NCBI GenBank assembly: GCA_964469155.1
Contig: CAYXXU010000005.1
Span: 15,452 to 79,451, forward strand
Direction of reading: 5' to 3'
DNA from: CAIWKO01 sp964469155
Lineage (GTDB): Bacteria > Bacteroidota > Bacteroidia > Bacteroidales > CAIWKO01
Length of the DNA stretch: 64,000 bases
Shown: in pieces, positions 8,925-18,254 of the stretch
Layout: each line of letters begins with the position of its first letter
Position numbering within the stretch: position 1 is the stretch's first letter
Made by a program: the position numbers and the translations under genes
The notes under the pieces: generated by a model
The model's database searches: none
What the model was told of the DNA's origin: nothing
Seen by the model: the letters and a program-made list of their open reading frames with translations, nothing else

Positions 8925-9899
8925 CTACACTTCAATATCGATCGAAATGCTGCCTTCGTCGGTGCCTTTGTTGGCTATGTAAAAATAGCGGTTGCCGGCC
9001 GCGCCCAGGGTGTACATTTCGATGACTTCTTCGGCCTCGGGTATCAGTTGGTAAGCTGCGTCGGGCACGGTGCCGGGGTCTTTCACGGATGTGGTATACA
9101 GATACAAGATTTCGGTGCCTGAGTTGTAGGCCCTGATTTTAGTGGTGTCTTCGAAGGTGATGCCAGCTTCGAGCGACTGTCCGCCGGCTATGGTGAGCAG
9201 CACTTCGGTGCTTTCGCCACCTTCGTCTTTGGGCGTGGATTTCACTATCTCGTCGACCAGGAAGTAATTTTCTATCTTTTCGGGAGTTTCGGCAAACATT
9301 ACGATCAGCGAGCCCAGCACCTTGAACATGGCCGTGGCGCAGGCTTTGTTGTTGATCTTCACTTCGTCCGAGAGGTCTTTTACCTTCAGTTTGTTGGCAG
9401 CATGCACCTGGTAGGCTGCGCCGTAATCCGTGAGGAAACTCCCCACCAGCGTGGCCGTGGCAGCCATAGCCGGGTCGGCATCCAACAGGCTTTTGAATGA
9501 TTCTATGTTGGAGATGCGTTCCTGGTAAGGACCGACGCGGAATATCTCATGACCCTTGGGAAACAGCGCCTTATGTGGGTCGGAGCCTTTTTCGTAAACC
9601 CCTTTCACCGAAGTGTCCCATTTATCGATGAGCTTTGATGACACCTCTTTCCAGAAACCCTCAATGACCGCAGTGCTGCCATGCCATTCAGAGATGGCGG
9701 TTTTGTAGTCGACATACGATTTGTGAAATGTCTGGTAAACCGGATGATAGGCGTTATAAATGGGCGTAAACAACGGATCGGACGATTTGGCCAGCAGCTT
9801 CGCATCCAGATCGGTAGATATGGCATCCATTTTACGGTTGTTGCGCTTGGTGCAACTGATGAAGGGGTTTCTTGAGGCGGACCAGATTAAATTTCCCAT
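8925..9899 (-). CDS. Unknown protein, helical N-terminus with beta-rich C-terminal domain
   Basis: 324 residues, no signal peptide or membrane segment. The N-terminal ~200 residues are predominantly helical (MGNLIWSASRNPFISCTKRN then long amphipathic stretches). The last ~110 residues look beta-rich and end YFYIANKGTDEGSISIDIEV. That C-terminal part resembles the end of the protein at 34080-35057 (VYLFVANESNAVDGEIAIDE) over about 75 residues, including a IPDxxW/VPDAAY-like segment. The N-terminal parts are not visibly related. The gene stands alone between repeat-rich spacers, with a -7 element TATCTTTG at 9928-9935, the same octamer used by the other gene. I do not recognise the family. An in-frame Met at residue 24 is an alternative start. 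Confidence 0.75.
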   Translation of the reverse strand: MGNLIWSASRNPFISCTKRNNRKMDAISTDLDAKLLAKSSDPLFTPIYNAYHPVYQTFHKSYVDYKTAISEWHGSTAVIEGFWKEVSSKLIDKWDTSVKGVYEKGSDPHKALFPKGHEIFRVGPYQERISNIESFKSLLDADPAMAATATLVGSFLTDYGAAYQVHAANKLKVKDLSDEVKINNKACATAMFKVLGSLIVMFAETPEKIENYFLVDEIVKSTPKDEGGESTEVLLTIAGGQSLEAGITFEDTTKIRAYNSGTEILYLYTTSVKDPGTVPDAAYQLIPEAEEVIEMYTLGAAGNRYFYIANKGTDEGSISIDIEV

Positions 9900-9927
9900 G
9901 GCTACATGTATTTACTAATTAATAGAG

Positions 9928-9935
9928 CAAAGATA
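9928..9935 (-). promoter_or_regulatory. -7 element (TATCTTTG) before the 324-residue gene
   Basis: Minus-strand TATCTTTG, 29 nt upstream of the ATG at 9899. The same octamer precedes the related gene at 34080-35057. Confidence 0.5.
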
Positions 9936-10046
9936 CGAAACTAATCATAAAAAGTCAAGTATTTTTTTAACTATTTTACTCATTTCAATAAAATTTTCCG
10001 GATATAGCCCCATTGTTTATTTTCATCTAAGATTGGGTCAATTTCC

Positions 10047-10131
10047 CGCCGACCTGCGGCGAAACATGTTTATCAACTGACGGGTTAACCCGTCAGTTAC
10101 CATGGATACCCCGATGCTCTGCGGCGGGGTA
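10047..10131. repeat. Cluster of three REP-like palindromes
   Basis: CGCCG-N5-CGGCG at 10047-10061. A perfect 24-bp palindrome at 10075-10098 has arms AACTGACGGGTT and AACCCGTCAGTT. A 7-bp stem TACCCCG / CGGGGTA lies at 10107-10131. The close packing resembles REP/BIME-type intergenic elements. Confidence 0.7.
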
Positions 10132-10425
10132 GTTCATCAGCCTACTTTTAATGGCTTTCAGTGTTATAACCCCAGGTTTTTTACAAAAAGTGAGCATTAT
10201 GCCCAAATGGTTGTTTTATACGAAAAAAATCAGTTAATTTTGAGATCAAATTTTTTCAATCGAATAAGCTTTGCTCAGTTTAGATTTCAAAATCAAATTA
10301 CAGCCAGGAAATCGCTTGGTTTAGAAACCAAAATTGTGCGACGGCGTAATATCCATAGGGTTTTCAGTTCAAAACCGTAGGACCGCAAAAATGTTGATAG
10401 GGATATAGGGTAAGTGGGGGGAAAT

Positions 10426-10550
10426 GGAGACAGGAGACAGGAGTCAGGAGACAGGAGACCGAAGATATGATGGAACTTGGGGCTTGAGACTTGGGTCTTG
10501 GAATTTGGTACTTATTAATATCGAATATCGAACAAGGAATACCGAATGAT
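10426..10550. repeat. Tandem heptamers and phrase repeats
   Basis: Five consecutive 7-nt units (GGAGACA, GGAGACA, GGAGTCA, GGAGACA, GGAGACC) at 10426-10460. They are followed by CTTGGG/CTTGAG words (10475-10507) and ATCGAATATCGAAC-type words (10519-10545). No coding content. Confidence 0.75.
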
Positions 10551-10563
10551 GAAGTGTAATCCC

Positions 10564-13233
10564 TCAAACCGAATGTTCATCCGGAAGCGGAAGTTTTTCC
10601 TGTTTACAAATTTCTTTCAGTCCATTGATCGACCATGGGGAACCATAATCATAAAAATATCCGAAAGGTCGTTTTAGCATATCTATTAAATATTGCGTAT
10701 CCGGGTCACAATCTTTGCCAAACACTTTGGTAAGGGAATCCCAACCTTTAAAAACAAGTTTCAGCGTCATGAACACTTTGGGTTCAATGTTCGAAAGATT
10801 GATGCCACTGATCCCTTCTTTCAGAATTTTCTTTCTGGCCCGGTTAATATGCCTTTCGCCCAGGTCGTTTAATACCTGTATATACTTTTCGAACAAAATG
10901 TATTCGTTCAGCAGAAACATCACTTCTTCGGCATTCATTTTTTTCCAGAACGCAACGGGATGTTGCAGACAGATAAACCTGCCCAGCATGAACGAACCTG
11001 CGGTATACCCATAAATGCCGCGCGTTTTGCACACCGCAATGATCTTTTTAAAAAAAACGGCCTTCCTTTTGGTAGTAAACAGGCTGTAAATCATATTTTG
11101 ATCCTGGTGTGCGCCCAGTTCACTCTTCAATATTTGCTCGATATAGAGGGAGGTATTCGAATCCAGCCAGTGGCATACCAGCGATGCAGCCTTTGCATCA
11201 TTCTCGTGCAGATCGTTACGGATAATTTTGATCAGATCGTTCAGTGTGGCAATATCATGATAATTGAGCTTCTTAATAATGTTTTGATAAGTGTAAAAGG
11301 CCTCTTTCATATTCTCAAAAACCGGTTCCTCCTTGGGAAGCAGACTCAGTTTTTCGCCTTCAATATATCTTTTAAACCTTGCCACTGCATAACTGGCTTT
11401 CCCGAGAAGAATCATCCGGTGCTTACTCGAAAGCGTTATCCAATCGCCTTCTTTCAATTCGAGCCCGTCTTTATTTTTCAAAGCATTTCTGGTAATTTTC
11501 ACTTCGTAGCGACTCAGGTTTATGAATGCCGGAATACCAAATCCCAGGCAGGAAGTAACCACATGAACCGCAACCGGGGTCAAACTTATTATAGCATCGA
11601 GCTCGCTCAGTATAATGGTATCTGAGGGAATATAGGTTTCCTTGCACAGGCACACTTTTTCGCCTTTTCGTTTTGCATCTAAGGCCTTTGAAGCCGAAAA
11701 AAATATTCTTGCCGTAACAGCCGAGCGGGGAAGCACCGAAATGCCGCGGCAAAAAAAGGTTAGTTCGCGGAATGATTTATCATCGATGCGTTCCGAAAAT
11801 ATCTGTTTCAGGTGATACGGTTGAACCAGTTTCACAACCCTCTCACCCGAAATCACTCCTTTATTAAACATGTCTATGGCCGATAAAAGAATGGATCGCC
11901 CGGTCAGTTCAGCCGTATTTAATTGCAGAATGGCAAAAAGATAAGTATCGTTATAAGTTTCTGCCGCAAATTCAATAGTTACCGGCGATTCAAGCATGGC
12001 TTCGAGTTTCGGCAAACAGGGGGCAAACTGATACACAGCCGGATACGAATTTTTTATTTCCTCGTTATTAAAAAATTCAATATCGGTTCGGTCAATATGT
12101 CCGGTCATGATATCGTCGCCAAACATATTCCTTACACTTTCAATCTGCCTTCCTAATCCTGTGCGCGAATGGCGGCTATACAGAACCCCCGGATAACAAT
12201 CATCATTTCGTATGGTCCAAACCATCTTTTGTATGATAATAGAGGGATACGAAATATCCCCTTTTTTCAGCGTATAGATCAGGTCCTGATTCTTAATAAA
12301 AAAATCGTTGGTCTGGCTCGCAAAGAATAATACTTGCCTGAAAACATCCGTAAGTATTTCCTGGTCTTGCTTTTTAATTTCGTCCCTGAGAATATTTATG
12401 TACTTTTCAATTTCAGTAATAGAAAAATACGAAGTTACAGGACGGCATATTTCATCGTTTGCCTTATGCGGGAATAAAGACCTGTAAATGGTTTGCAAAT
12501 TATTGATGTAGATTTTGCCGGCAATCACTATCCCGTATTTATTTTTTAGCGCTTCAAAAACGGTTTCATTGATACCTACATTCAGATAAGTAGGCAAAAA
12601 ACCGGGAATATAAAATGAAGTCGCCGACCGCATGGCAAATATCAAAGGATTGGTTTTATCCCCAAGCCGCGAACCTGTCATCTTTTCCAGATTCGCAATA
12701 GCATCCATCAGATGTTTTTGCCTTTCAGATCCTTCAGAAAAAAAAGTCCTGGCGGTAAGTACACTAAAATCAGGAACAGGATATAATCTTTGTATCAGGT
12801 CAAGCAAAATGGAACCTTTCTGACTGATTTCATCCTCGTTATATTTCCTGTCAGTGGAAGATGGCACCACAAACTCATTTTCGATAAAACGAATGTTTTT
12901 AAACTGTTTCTGCTTTTCCTTTACATACTCCGATCTTGATTTTTCAATAATTTCTTTCGATTTCACAATTCCATTTTCAGCCCGTAAAAAATTCTGAAGA
13001 TATTCCCTGGCAACTTCTTTATCTTTATGGCATAAAAAAGGGATATCCAAAAAATGGGCTTTAACTATTTTGGGAAGAGGATCTTTACCTATTAAATATT
13101 CTACTTCAGGTTGCAGGAAATTACTTGCTATTTCAGGGTCAGGGGGCACTGCGTTCAGTACAAAAAACTTGATGGCATTGAAATTAGAGTAATTTGCCCT
13201 TACCTTAAAATCGAATATTGTATAATCGTTCAT
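10564..13233 (-). CDS. Divergent pyruvate phosphate dikinase-like protein lacking the PEP barrel
   Basis: 889 residues. Residues ~138-480 align by eye with the PPDK ATP-grasp domain: SQKGSILLDLI at 138 (PPDK GGKGANLAEM, Lys kept), NPLIFAMRSATSFYIPGF at 195 (PPDK NPLLVSVRSGAxxSMPGM, Arg kept), PGVLYSRHSRTG at 348, TIEF at 419 (Glu kept), and IDMFNKGVISGERVVKLV at 453. The PPDK LQTRxG box reads LQLNT. Residues ~495-612 match the phosphohistidine swivel domain: GEKVCLCKE, GIPAF, LKEGDWIT, with His557 in the catalytic-His position although the surrounding TSHAA motif is lost (VAVHVVTS). The C-terminal ~270 residues are helical and do not resemble the PEP/pyruvate TIM barrel; residues 1-137 are extra. 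It may phosphorylate something other than pyruvate, or be regulatory. Monocistronic. Confidence 0.7.
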   Translation of the reverse strand: MNDYTIFDFKVRANYSNFNAIKFFVLNAVPPDPEIASNFLQPEVEYLIGKDPLPKIVKAHFLDIPFLCHKDKEVAREYLQNFLRAENGIVKSKEIIEKSRSEYVKEKQKQFKNIRFIENEFVVPSSTDRKYNEDEISQKGSILLDLIQRLYPVPDFSVLTARTFFSEGSERQKHLMDAIANLEKMTGSRLGDKTNPLIFAMRSATSFYIPGFLPTYLNVGINETVFEALKNKYGIVIAGKIYINNLQTIYRSLFPHKANDEICRPVTSYFSITEIEKYINILRDEIKKQDQEILTDVFRQVLFFASQTNDFFIKNQDLIYTLKKGDISYPSIIIQKMVWTIRNDDCYPGVLYSRHSRTGLGRQIESVRNMFGDDIMTGHIDRTDIEFFNNEEIKNSYPAVYQFAPCLPKLEAMLESPVTIEFAAETYNDTYLFAILQLNTAELTGRSILLSAIDMFNKGVISGERVVKLVQPYHLKQIFSERIDDKSFRELTFFCRGISVLPRSAVTARIFFSASKALDAKRKGEKVCLCKETYIPSDTIILSELDAIISLTPVAVHVVTSCLGFGIPAFINLSRYEVKITRNALKNKDGLELKEGDWITLSSKHRMILLGKASYAVARFKRYIEGEKLSLLPKEEPVFENMKEAFYTYQNIIKKLNYHDIATLNDLIKIIRNDLHENDAKAASLVCHWLDSNTSLYIEQILKSELGAHQDQNMIYSLFTTKRKAVFFKKIIAVCKTRGIYGYTAGSFMLGRFICLQHPVAFWKKMNAEEVMFLLNEYILFEKYIQVLNDLGERHINRARKKILKEGISGINLSNIEPKVFMTLKLVFKGWDSLTKVFGKDCDPDTQYLIDMLKRPFGYFYDYGSPWSINGLKEICKQEKLPLPDEHSV

Positions 13234-13289
13234 TTCAAAATCAAAATCGGATATTCCATTATTTCGAAAAATTTAAACAAATTAAAGTA

Positions 13290-14057
13290 TCAATATCTCA
13301 TTCCCCACGGAAATTCCTCCGCCTTGCGTTTATCGTCCAGAAACTTTTTGATGACGGCCAGGTAGGCTGCCTGGTTCACCTGTTTCCCCTTGAGTTTTTT
13401 GGGCAGGTCGAATTCGGTGGTCAGCGCTTTGAAATCTATTTTATCGGCCGTCATGATTTTGGCGCCGTTGTTAATATTCACCTCCAGAATCAGCCCGGGC
13501 AAACCCCAGAAACGGTCGGGCCCGGCCGGAACCAGAATATCCAGTGCAAACCATACCACTATCTTTTGGTTTCGCAGGGTATCATACAGCGAAGCATTCA
13601 TACACACATGTCCGGCCACTTCTTTCAGGTCGTTCAGTATCTTCCAGTCGGGCGTCTTCAGCGAATCAGTCACCAGGTAAACCTTACCCAGCATTTCGAT
13701 AGCATCGAAAAAAGTACTCTTTTCGTAGTTGCGTGTCATAAAAAAGGTTTCCTTGCGCCAGGCATAACCATTATCATCATCCCCTTCGTTTTTGGCCTTT
13801 TCTTCCGATTCCTCAAACATCGACCTTGCCGCCGAAAAATACAAATTGTTATACATTTTCCATTCCGAGCGGTGGCCCCACATATAGGCAGCGCGCTCTT
13901 TCTGCGATTTATCGAGATAATCGCACTGGTTGATCATTTTCACCCAGTCGAATGTGGTAAGGTATCTTACCGCACCTTCGGTTTGCTGTGCATTCAGGCG
14001 GATTATCCCTCCGCAAAAAGCAATCAACAGTATCGTCAATAAAAATCGTTTGTTCAT
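13290..14057 (-). CDS. GLPGLI-family exported protein
   Basis: 255 residues from MNKRFLLTILL at 14057; the ATG at 14078 adds seven residues and is less likely. A signal peptide ends near LNAQQ. The defining motif is present as GPDRFWGLPGLILEVNINNG. The family is named after this motif, is restricted to Bacteroidota, and its role is unknown, although members are regularly encoded next to TonB-type outer-membrane receptors. That holds here: it lies about 50 nt downstream of the receptor gene at 14109-16937 on the same strand, so the two are likely one unit. The C-terminus is Lys-rich and ends FPWGMRY. Confidence 0.88.
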   Translation of the reverse strand: MNKRFLLTILLIAFCGGIIRLNAQQTEGAVRYLTTFDWVKMINQCDYLDKSQKERAAYMWGHRSEWKMYNNLYFSAARSMFEESEEKAKNEGDDDNGYAWRKETFFMTRNYEKSTFFDAIEMLGKVYLVTDSLKTPDWKILNDLKEVAGHVCMNASLYDTLRNQKIVVWFALDILVPAGPDRFWGLPGLILEVNINNGAKIMTADKIDFKALTTEFDLPKKLKGKQVNQAAYLAVIKKFLDDKRKAEEFPWGMRY

Positions 14058-14108
14058 GGTATTAAAAATTTTTTTCACTATTCGTTATTCACTATTCACT
14101 ATCAACTA

Positions 14109-16937
14109 TCACCAATTCCTGTTCTTCTTGATCTTATTCTCGTATCCTTTAATATTATAGCTGAAGCTAAGCATAAAATAGCGCGCCAGGGTTTCGGCTG
14201 TAGTACGCGAATAATAGTTAAGCCCGGCATATTGTTGAATATACTGACGCTGGTTCAGTATATCAAAAGCGGCCAGCCGTATCTCGAAATGGTTTTTCTT
14301 TCCCAGCAATTGCCTGACCGAAGCATTGAAAACCGGGAAATTCAAATCATAATTGTAAAGTGAATTATGATTAAACTGATAGTCGAAATTGCTTTCGAAG
14401 AAAGATTTTTTTGCAAATTGCCATTTCACCGACGTCCCTGCGGTGTATTCCTGGATCAACTGGTTCCGGTCTGTATTCAGAGAAAATTTCATTTGGGTCA
14501 AGGAGGCGCTTCCATAGACCGAAATCACCAGCTTTTGCCCGGGTGTGATATTGAATGCAGTATTTATGTCGTAACGGTAGCGGTTGGTTTTATTAAAAAT
14601 ATCATTAATATGGGCTCCCGAATTGTTGTAATTAAAACCCAGGTTCCAGTCGTTGGTAAATTTGGTTTTTATAATGGGATATCCGGCCCAAAACCACGAG
14701 TCGATTGAATTCGATTTCGAATTGTTCTCAGGTATCGAAATGGTGACGATTCCTACCGAATCAACCATCTCCAGGTTTTGGTTGTAGGTAATATTATTGG
14801 CGCAATAATTATAATTTACATACACACCTGCGTTCGAAAAGGAAGCCGGGTTATAATAATTATAGTTAAGGCTCATATTGTGGGTGCGTTCGGGTTTCAG
14901 ATCAATATTCCCCAGGGTTTTATACAATGGATTGGTTACATTCGGAACGGGTTGCAGGAATTCGAATGAAGGTTCAGAAACGTCGTAACCATATTCAACG
15001 CTCAGCCACATATTGTTGGGGAATTCGTAGGACAAGGTGGCTTTCGGACTCAAACTCCAATAAGTTTTATCGATCGGATTGGTGATCAGTGGCAAACCTT
15101 TATCCACCGAATACCTCCCTTGCAGCAACAAATATTGTGCAGCCACACCCATCATAATATTCAGGCCGTTGAAGGAATAGCGCACATCGGTTCCCAACCG
15201 GTTAATCGTCACCTTGTTCGTATAATAAACGCTCAGACTGTCAATTCTGATGTCGCTATGCAATACATCGGTTATTTGGCGGTTGACTTCATTGTTTGAA
15301 GTATTGAAATTATTAAACACTTCCAGGAAAAACTTTTTCGATAGAGGCTCGGTATATAGCACACTCGATTTGATCTGTTGTTTATCGATATTCTGAGCCG
15401 ATCTCCGTTGAATCAATTCGGGCAAAGTCAGAGTATAAACACTGTTACTGGAATTCAGACCGTCATCTTCGCTTCCGGGATTTCGGTTATAGGCCGCACT
15501 TATCGCAAACGAACGCCCCTTCTTTTTGAATTTATGACGATAAATGGCTGCACTGGTGAGCTTCCAGGCATTTTTATCAATAGAATTATTGGTAAACAAA
15601 TTGTTTAAGATTTTATCGGCATTTACAGTATAGAGGCTATTGGCAAGAGTAGCTGAATTGATGATGCTATACCTGAAATTACCTTTCACAATAATAATAT
15701 TGTTCGAATCGATGTTCTGCTCAAGTCGTGCAGCAATAGTGTGGCTTTGCCTGGTGTCAGAATATTTTGTTGTGTCATGATTTAAAAAAGTACTGTCGCC
15801 ATAAAATGTTTGCTTGAAACCAAACTGGTCATATTTCTGCTGATTATTTTTATAAAAGTAAGAGCTGTTGAACTTGGTCTTTTTATTATCGAAATTATAG
15901 TTGATACCTCCTCCATAATTTTTGCTGAAACCCCTGCCGTCAAAATAGCTCATGGGTGTATCTGAATCGTAATTATAATAATAACCACCTCTGCCCGAAC
16001 TGAACCCAAAATCGCCGTTATCGTATTCGTCGAAGGTAGATTGTCCTTTAAACTCCTGATAATCCTCCCAATTCACACCGGTTTCATTTATATTATTTCC
16101 GTATGCAATAAAAGAAAGTTGAGATGTTTTATTGAAACGATTGAAACTCCCGCGACCGGCCCAGCGACCTATTCCTTTTTCGTTAGTTCCCCCGGCAGCC
16201 GTCAATTTCCCGAACGAGCCTTTTTTGAATTCTTCTTTCAATTCAAGGTTCATGGCTTTTTCTTTCACACCATCATCCACACCGGTTAGTTTCGACTGCT
16301 CAGATTTTTCGTCGAACACTTGCACCTTCGAAACGGCATTGGCATCCAGATTCTTGGTAGCGCCTTTCGGATCATCTCCAAAAAAGGTTTTCCCGTCGAC
16401 ATAAACTCGTTTCACATCTTTGCCCTGTGTTTTCAGGTTGCCCGAGGCATCCACCTCAATACCCGGCAGGCGGCGCAGCAGATCTTCCACCGTTGAACCC
16501 GGAGGAGCTTTAAACGTGGTGGCATCATATTCTATCGTATCGCCGCGAATGGTTAGCGGGGCCTTGGCCTCCCTTATTACCACTTCAAAAAGCTCCTTGG
16601 CTATGGGCTTTATGGCAATCGTACCCAGGTCGTTTATGGCCGTTTCATTGGCAGAAATCATTAATTGTAGAGGTAAAAAACTGATGTGCGAAATCTTCAG
16701 AATGTAGTTGATATTTTTCACGTTATTAAACACAAAGGCGCCATGCTCGTTGCTCTGCGTAAAGTTTTGCAGGGTTGAATCCTTTGGGTTTAATAACATA
16801 ACAGTGGCAAATGCCGCTTCATTATTGTCACCGTCTTTAATAACTCCTTTGATACTCACCCTGGAGGGTTGTTGCGAATAGGCAATACCTGTAAAGAAAG
16901 TAACAAGTAATACCGTAATTGCTAATGCTTTGTTCAT
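14109..16937 (-). CDS. Outer-membrane receptor-like beta-barrel protein (carboxypeptidase-like domain, plug, barrel)
   Basis: 942 residues. The signal peptide ends IAYSQQ (about residue 22). Residues ~28-110 form a carboxypeptidase regulatory-like beta-sandwich (VSIKGVIKDGDNNEAAFATV). A TonB plug-like region follows (PPGSTVEDLLRRLPGIEVD, KTQGKDVKRVYVDGKTFFG, GDDPKGATKNLDANAVSKVQV). The remainder is an aromatic- and Asn-rich barrel with repeated YNY/NNS strands. No TonB box is obvious. The substrate is unknown. The pairing with a GLPGLI protein immediately downstream is a recurrent Bacteroidota arrangement. Confidence 0.88.
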   Translation of the reverse strand: MNKALAITVLLVTFFTGIAYSQQPSRVSIKGVIKDGDNNEAAFATVMLLNPKDSTLQNFTQSNEHGAFVFNNVKNINYILKISHISFLPLQLMISANETAINDLGTIAIKPIAKELFEVVIREAKAPLTIRGDTIEYDATTFKAPPGSTVEDLLRRLPGIEVDASGNLKTQGKDVKRVYVDGKTFFGDDPKGATKNLDANAVSKVQVFDEKSEQSKLTGVDDGVKEKAMNLELKEEFKKGSFGKLTAAGGTNEKGIGRWAGRGSFNRFNKTSQLSFIAYGNNINETGVNWEDYQEFKGQSTFDEYDNGDFGFSSGRGGYYYNYDSDTPMSYFDGRGFSKNYGGGINYNFDNKKTKFNSSYFYKNNQQKYDQFGFKQTFYGDSTFLNHDTTKYSDTRQSHTIAARLEQNIDSNNIIIVKGNFRYSIINSATLANSLYTVNADKILNNLFTNNSIDKNAWKLTSAAIYRHKFKKKGRSFAISAAYNRNPGSEDDGLNSSNSVYTLTLPELIQRRSAQNIDKQQIKSSVLYTEPLSKKFFLEVFNNFNTSNNEVNRQITDVLHSDIRIDSLSVYYTNKVTINRLGTDVRYSFNGLNIMMGVAAQYLLLQGRYSVDKGLPLITNPIDKTYWSLSPKATLSYEFPNNMWLSVEYGYDVSEPSFEFLQPVPNVTNPLYKTLGNIDLKPERTHNMSLNYNYYNPASFSNAGVYVNYNYCANNITYNQNLEMVDSVGIVTISIPENNSKSNSIDSWFWAGYPIIKTKFTNDWNLGFNYNNSGAHINDIFNKTNRYRYDINTAFNITPGQKLVISVYGSASLTQMKFSLNTDRNQLIQEYTAGTSVKWQFAKKSFFESNFDYQFNHNSLYNYDLNFPVFNASVRQLLGKKNHFEIRLAAFDILNQRQYIQQYAGLNYYSRTTAETLARYFMLSFSYNIKGYENKIKKNRNW

Positions 16938-17020
16938 AATATTGATTGTTTTTCGCCCTAGTTAAAAAAACAAGTAACGAAAGTAATCAATATTTATTGT
17001 TCAAATCTAAATGTTCTTTA

Positions 17021-17055
17021 AAAAAAAATCCCGGTTTGTAAAAAAAACCGGGATT
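17021..17055 (-). terminator. Rho-independent terminator after the esterase gene
   Basis: An 11-bp perfect stem, AATCCCGGTTT (17027-17037) with AAACCGGGATT (17045-17055), is followed on the minus strand by a T run (complement of A17021-17028). It sits 22 nt after the stop codon of 17077-18219. Confidence 0.85.
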
Positions 17056-17076
17056 CAAATGTAAACTGAATTTATT

Positions 17077-18219
17077 CTATTTCTCTATAATAATCCTTTG
17101 CGAAGCATTGATCGAATTTCCAAAGACCCTCAGAATATACATGCCATTAGCGAACTCATCATCGTTCAGTAAAATTTGATGTAAAGAACTGGTTACTTGT
17201 TTAGAATACAAACAGGCGCCTTGAATTGAGAATATTTCTACCGTCAAATTCTCAGAAGTCTCGGGTAAGATCACATTTACAAAACTGCTGGCCGGATTGG
17301 GATATATCTGTATATTCTTTTCAAAATCAGTACTTGTCTGAATTCCTGCAGTTGGATTGGTATGTTTGCGCAAGAAAAGCCATAACTCATAAATTTCAGA
17401 AATATCGTTGGCAGGCTGGAATAAAACACTATGACCGAAACCATTCAACCTGAAAAACCATACATCCTGGTCAGGACTGGTTCCAGCATATTTAAAACGA
17501 TCAATAGTAACACTGTCGCCTGCAACCGTATTGGCATAGGTGAATGAATCCGCTACCGGATTGCAGCCATTATTCAAGACCCAAAAACTAACTAAAGAAT
17601 CAGCATCGATACCATATAGATTACCCGTATAATACACTGTTGAATCTTTAGTACCGTGGAAATGCGCAATAGGGACATGCCTGCCTGGCGCATAAGAAGT
17701 AATTCCCGAACCAAATGTTCCCGACATGGAGCCAAAGGCAGCTATCTGTGTATTTGATTGCAGTGCCATACGTTCAGTCATAAATCCACCCATTGAGAAC
17801 CCACACATGTAAACCCGGGCAGGATTAATAGCATAATTTGCTTTAACGGTATCAATCAGCGCGTTTAAAAAACCTTTATCATTAATAGTCGAATTGGGAT
17901 AATACCCCATAACTCCAGCTCCTGAATTCCAAGCTGTGCCTGCAAAAGCATCGGTCATCGCTTGTGGGCAGACTACGATAATATTAGCCGTATCGGCGAT
18001 CAAATTGAACCCTATGGTACTGAAATTTGTCATGTTATCACCCAAACCATGCAATGTCACTACCATAGAGGCAGGATTGGCCGCATTGTAGTTGGTTGAA
18101 ACATAAATGCGATATTGCCTGAGATTGCCCTCATAAACAAATGATTTGTTGGTCCAGCCGGCCATTGCGATATTGGTAACCAGAATACCTAAAACTAAAA
18201 TTAGTAATGATTTTTTCAT
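17077..18219 (-). CDS. Secreted PHB-depolymerase-like esterase with T9SS type A sorting domain
   Basis: 380 residues from MKKSLLILVLG at 18219; the frame extends to 18249 but that start would put charged residues ahead of the signal peptide, which ends NIAMAG. The alpha/beta-hydrolase domain (about 30-275) resembles polyhydroxybutyrate depolymerase/LpqC-like esterases: VVTLHGLGDN (oxyanion region), nucleophile elbow GFSMGG, HGTKDSTVYY (probable acid Asp) and GFGHSVLF (catalytic His). The last ~75 residues are a type A sorting domain (IQIYPNPASSF, GMYILRVF, IIIEK), so the enzyme is probably exported by T9SS to the surface or medium. The natural ester substrate cannot be told. Single gene with its own -7 element and terminator. 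Confidence 0.88.
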   Translation of the reverse strand: MKKSLLILVLGILVTNIAMAGWTNKSFVYEGNLRQYRIYVSTNYNAANPASMVVTLHGLGDNMTNFSTIGFNLIADTANIIVVCPQAMTDAFAGTAWNSGAGVMGYYPNSTINDKGFLNALIDTVKANYAINPARVYMCGFSMGGFMTERMALQSNTQIAAFGSMSGTFGSGITSYAPGRHVPIAHFHGTKDSTVYYTGNLYGIDADSLVSFWVLNNGCNPVADSFTYANTVAGDSVTIDRFKYAGTSPDQDVWFFRLNGFGHSVLFQPANDISEIYELWLFLRKHTNPTAGIQTSTDFEKNIQIYPNPASSFVNVILPETSENLTVEIFSIQGACLYSKQVTSSLHQILLNDDEFANGMYILRVFGNSINASQRIIIEK

Positions 18220-18246
18220 TTTATTAAAAATTAATGGTTTAATGAG

Positions 18247-18254
18247 CAAATGTA
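18247..18254 (-). promoter_or_regulatory. -7 element (TACATTTG) of the esterase gene
   Basis: Minus-strand TACATTTG, 28 nt before the ATG at 18219, supporting that start over 18249, which it would nearly touch. Confidence 0.5.

Larger units (their letters stand above)
9900..10563. other. 664-bp non-coding spacer with palindromes and tandem phrases
   Basis: No credible gene. It contains the -7 element at 9928-9935, a cluster of three palindromes at 10047-10131 and phrase repeats at 10426-10550. Between 10140 and 10420 I see nothing recognisable. Confidence 0.6.

Noticed and set aside
10364..10567. 67-codon minus-strand frame over the tandem heptamers
   Set aside because: It is composed of phrase repeats translated in one frame, with no initiation signal or homology-like features.
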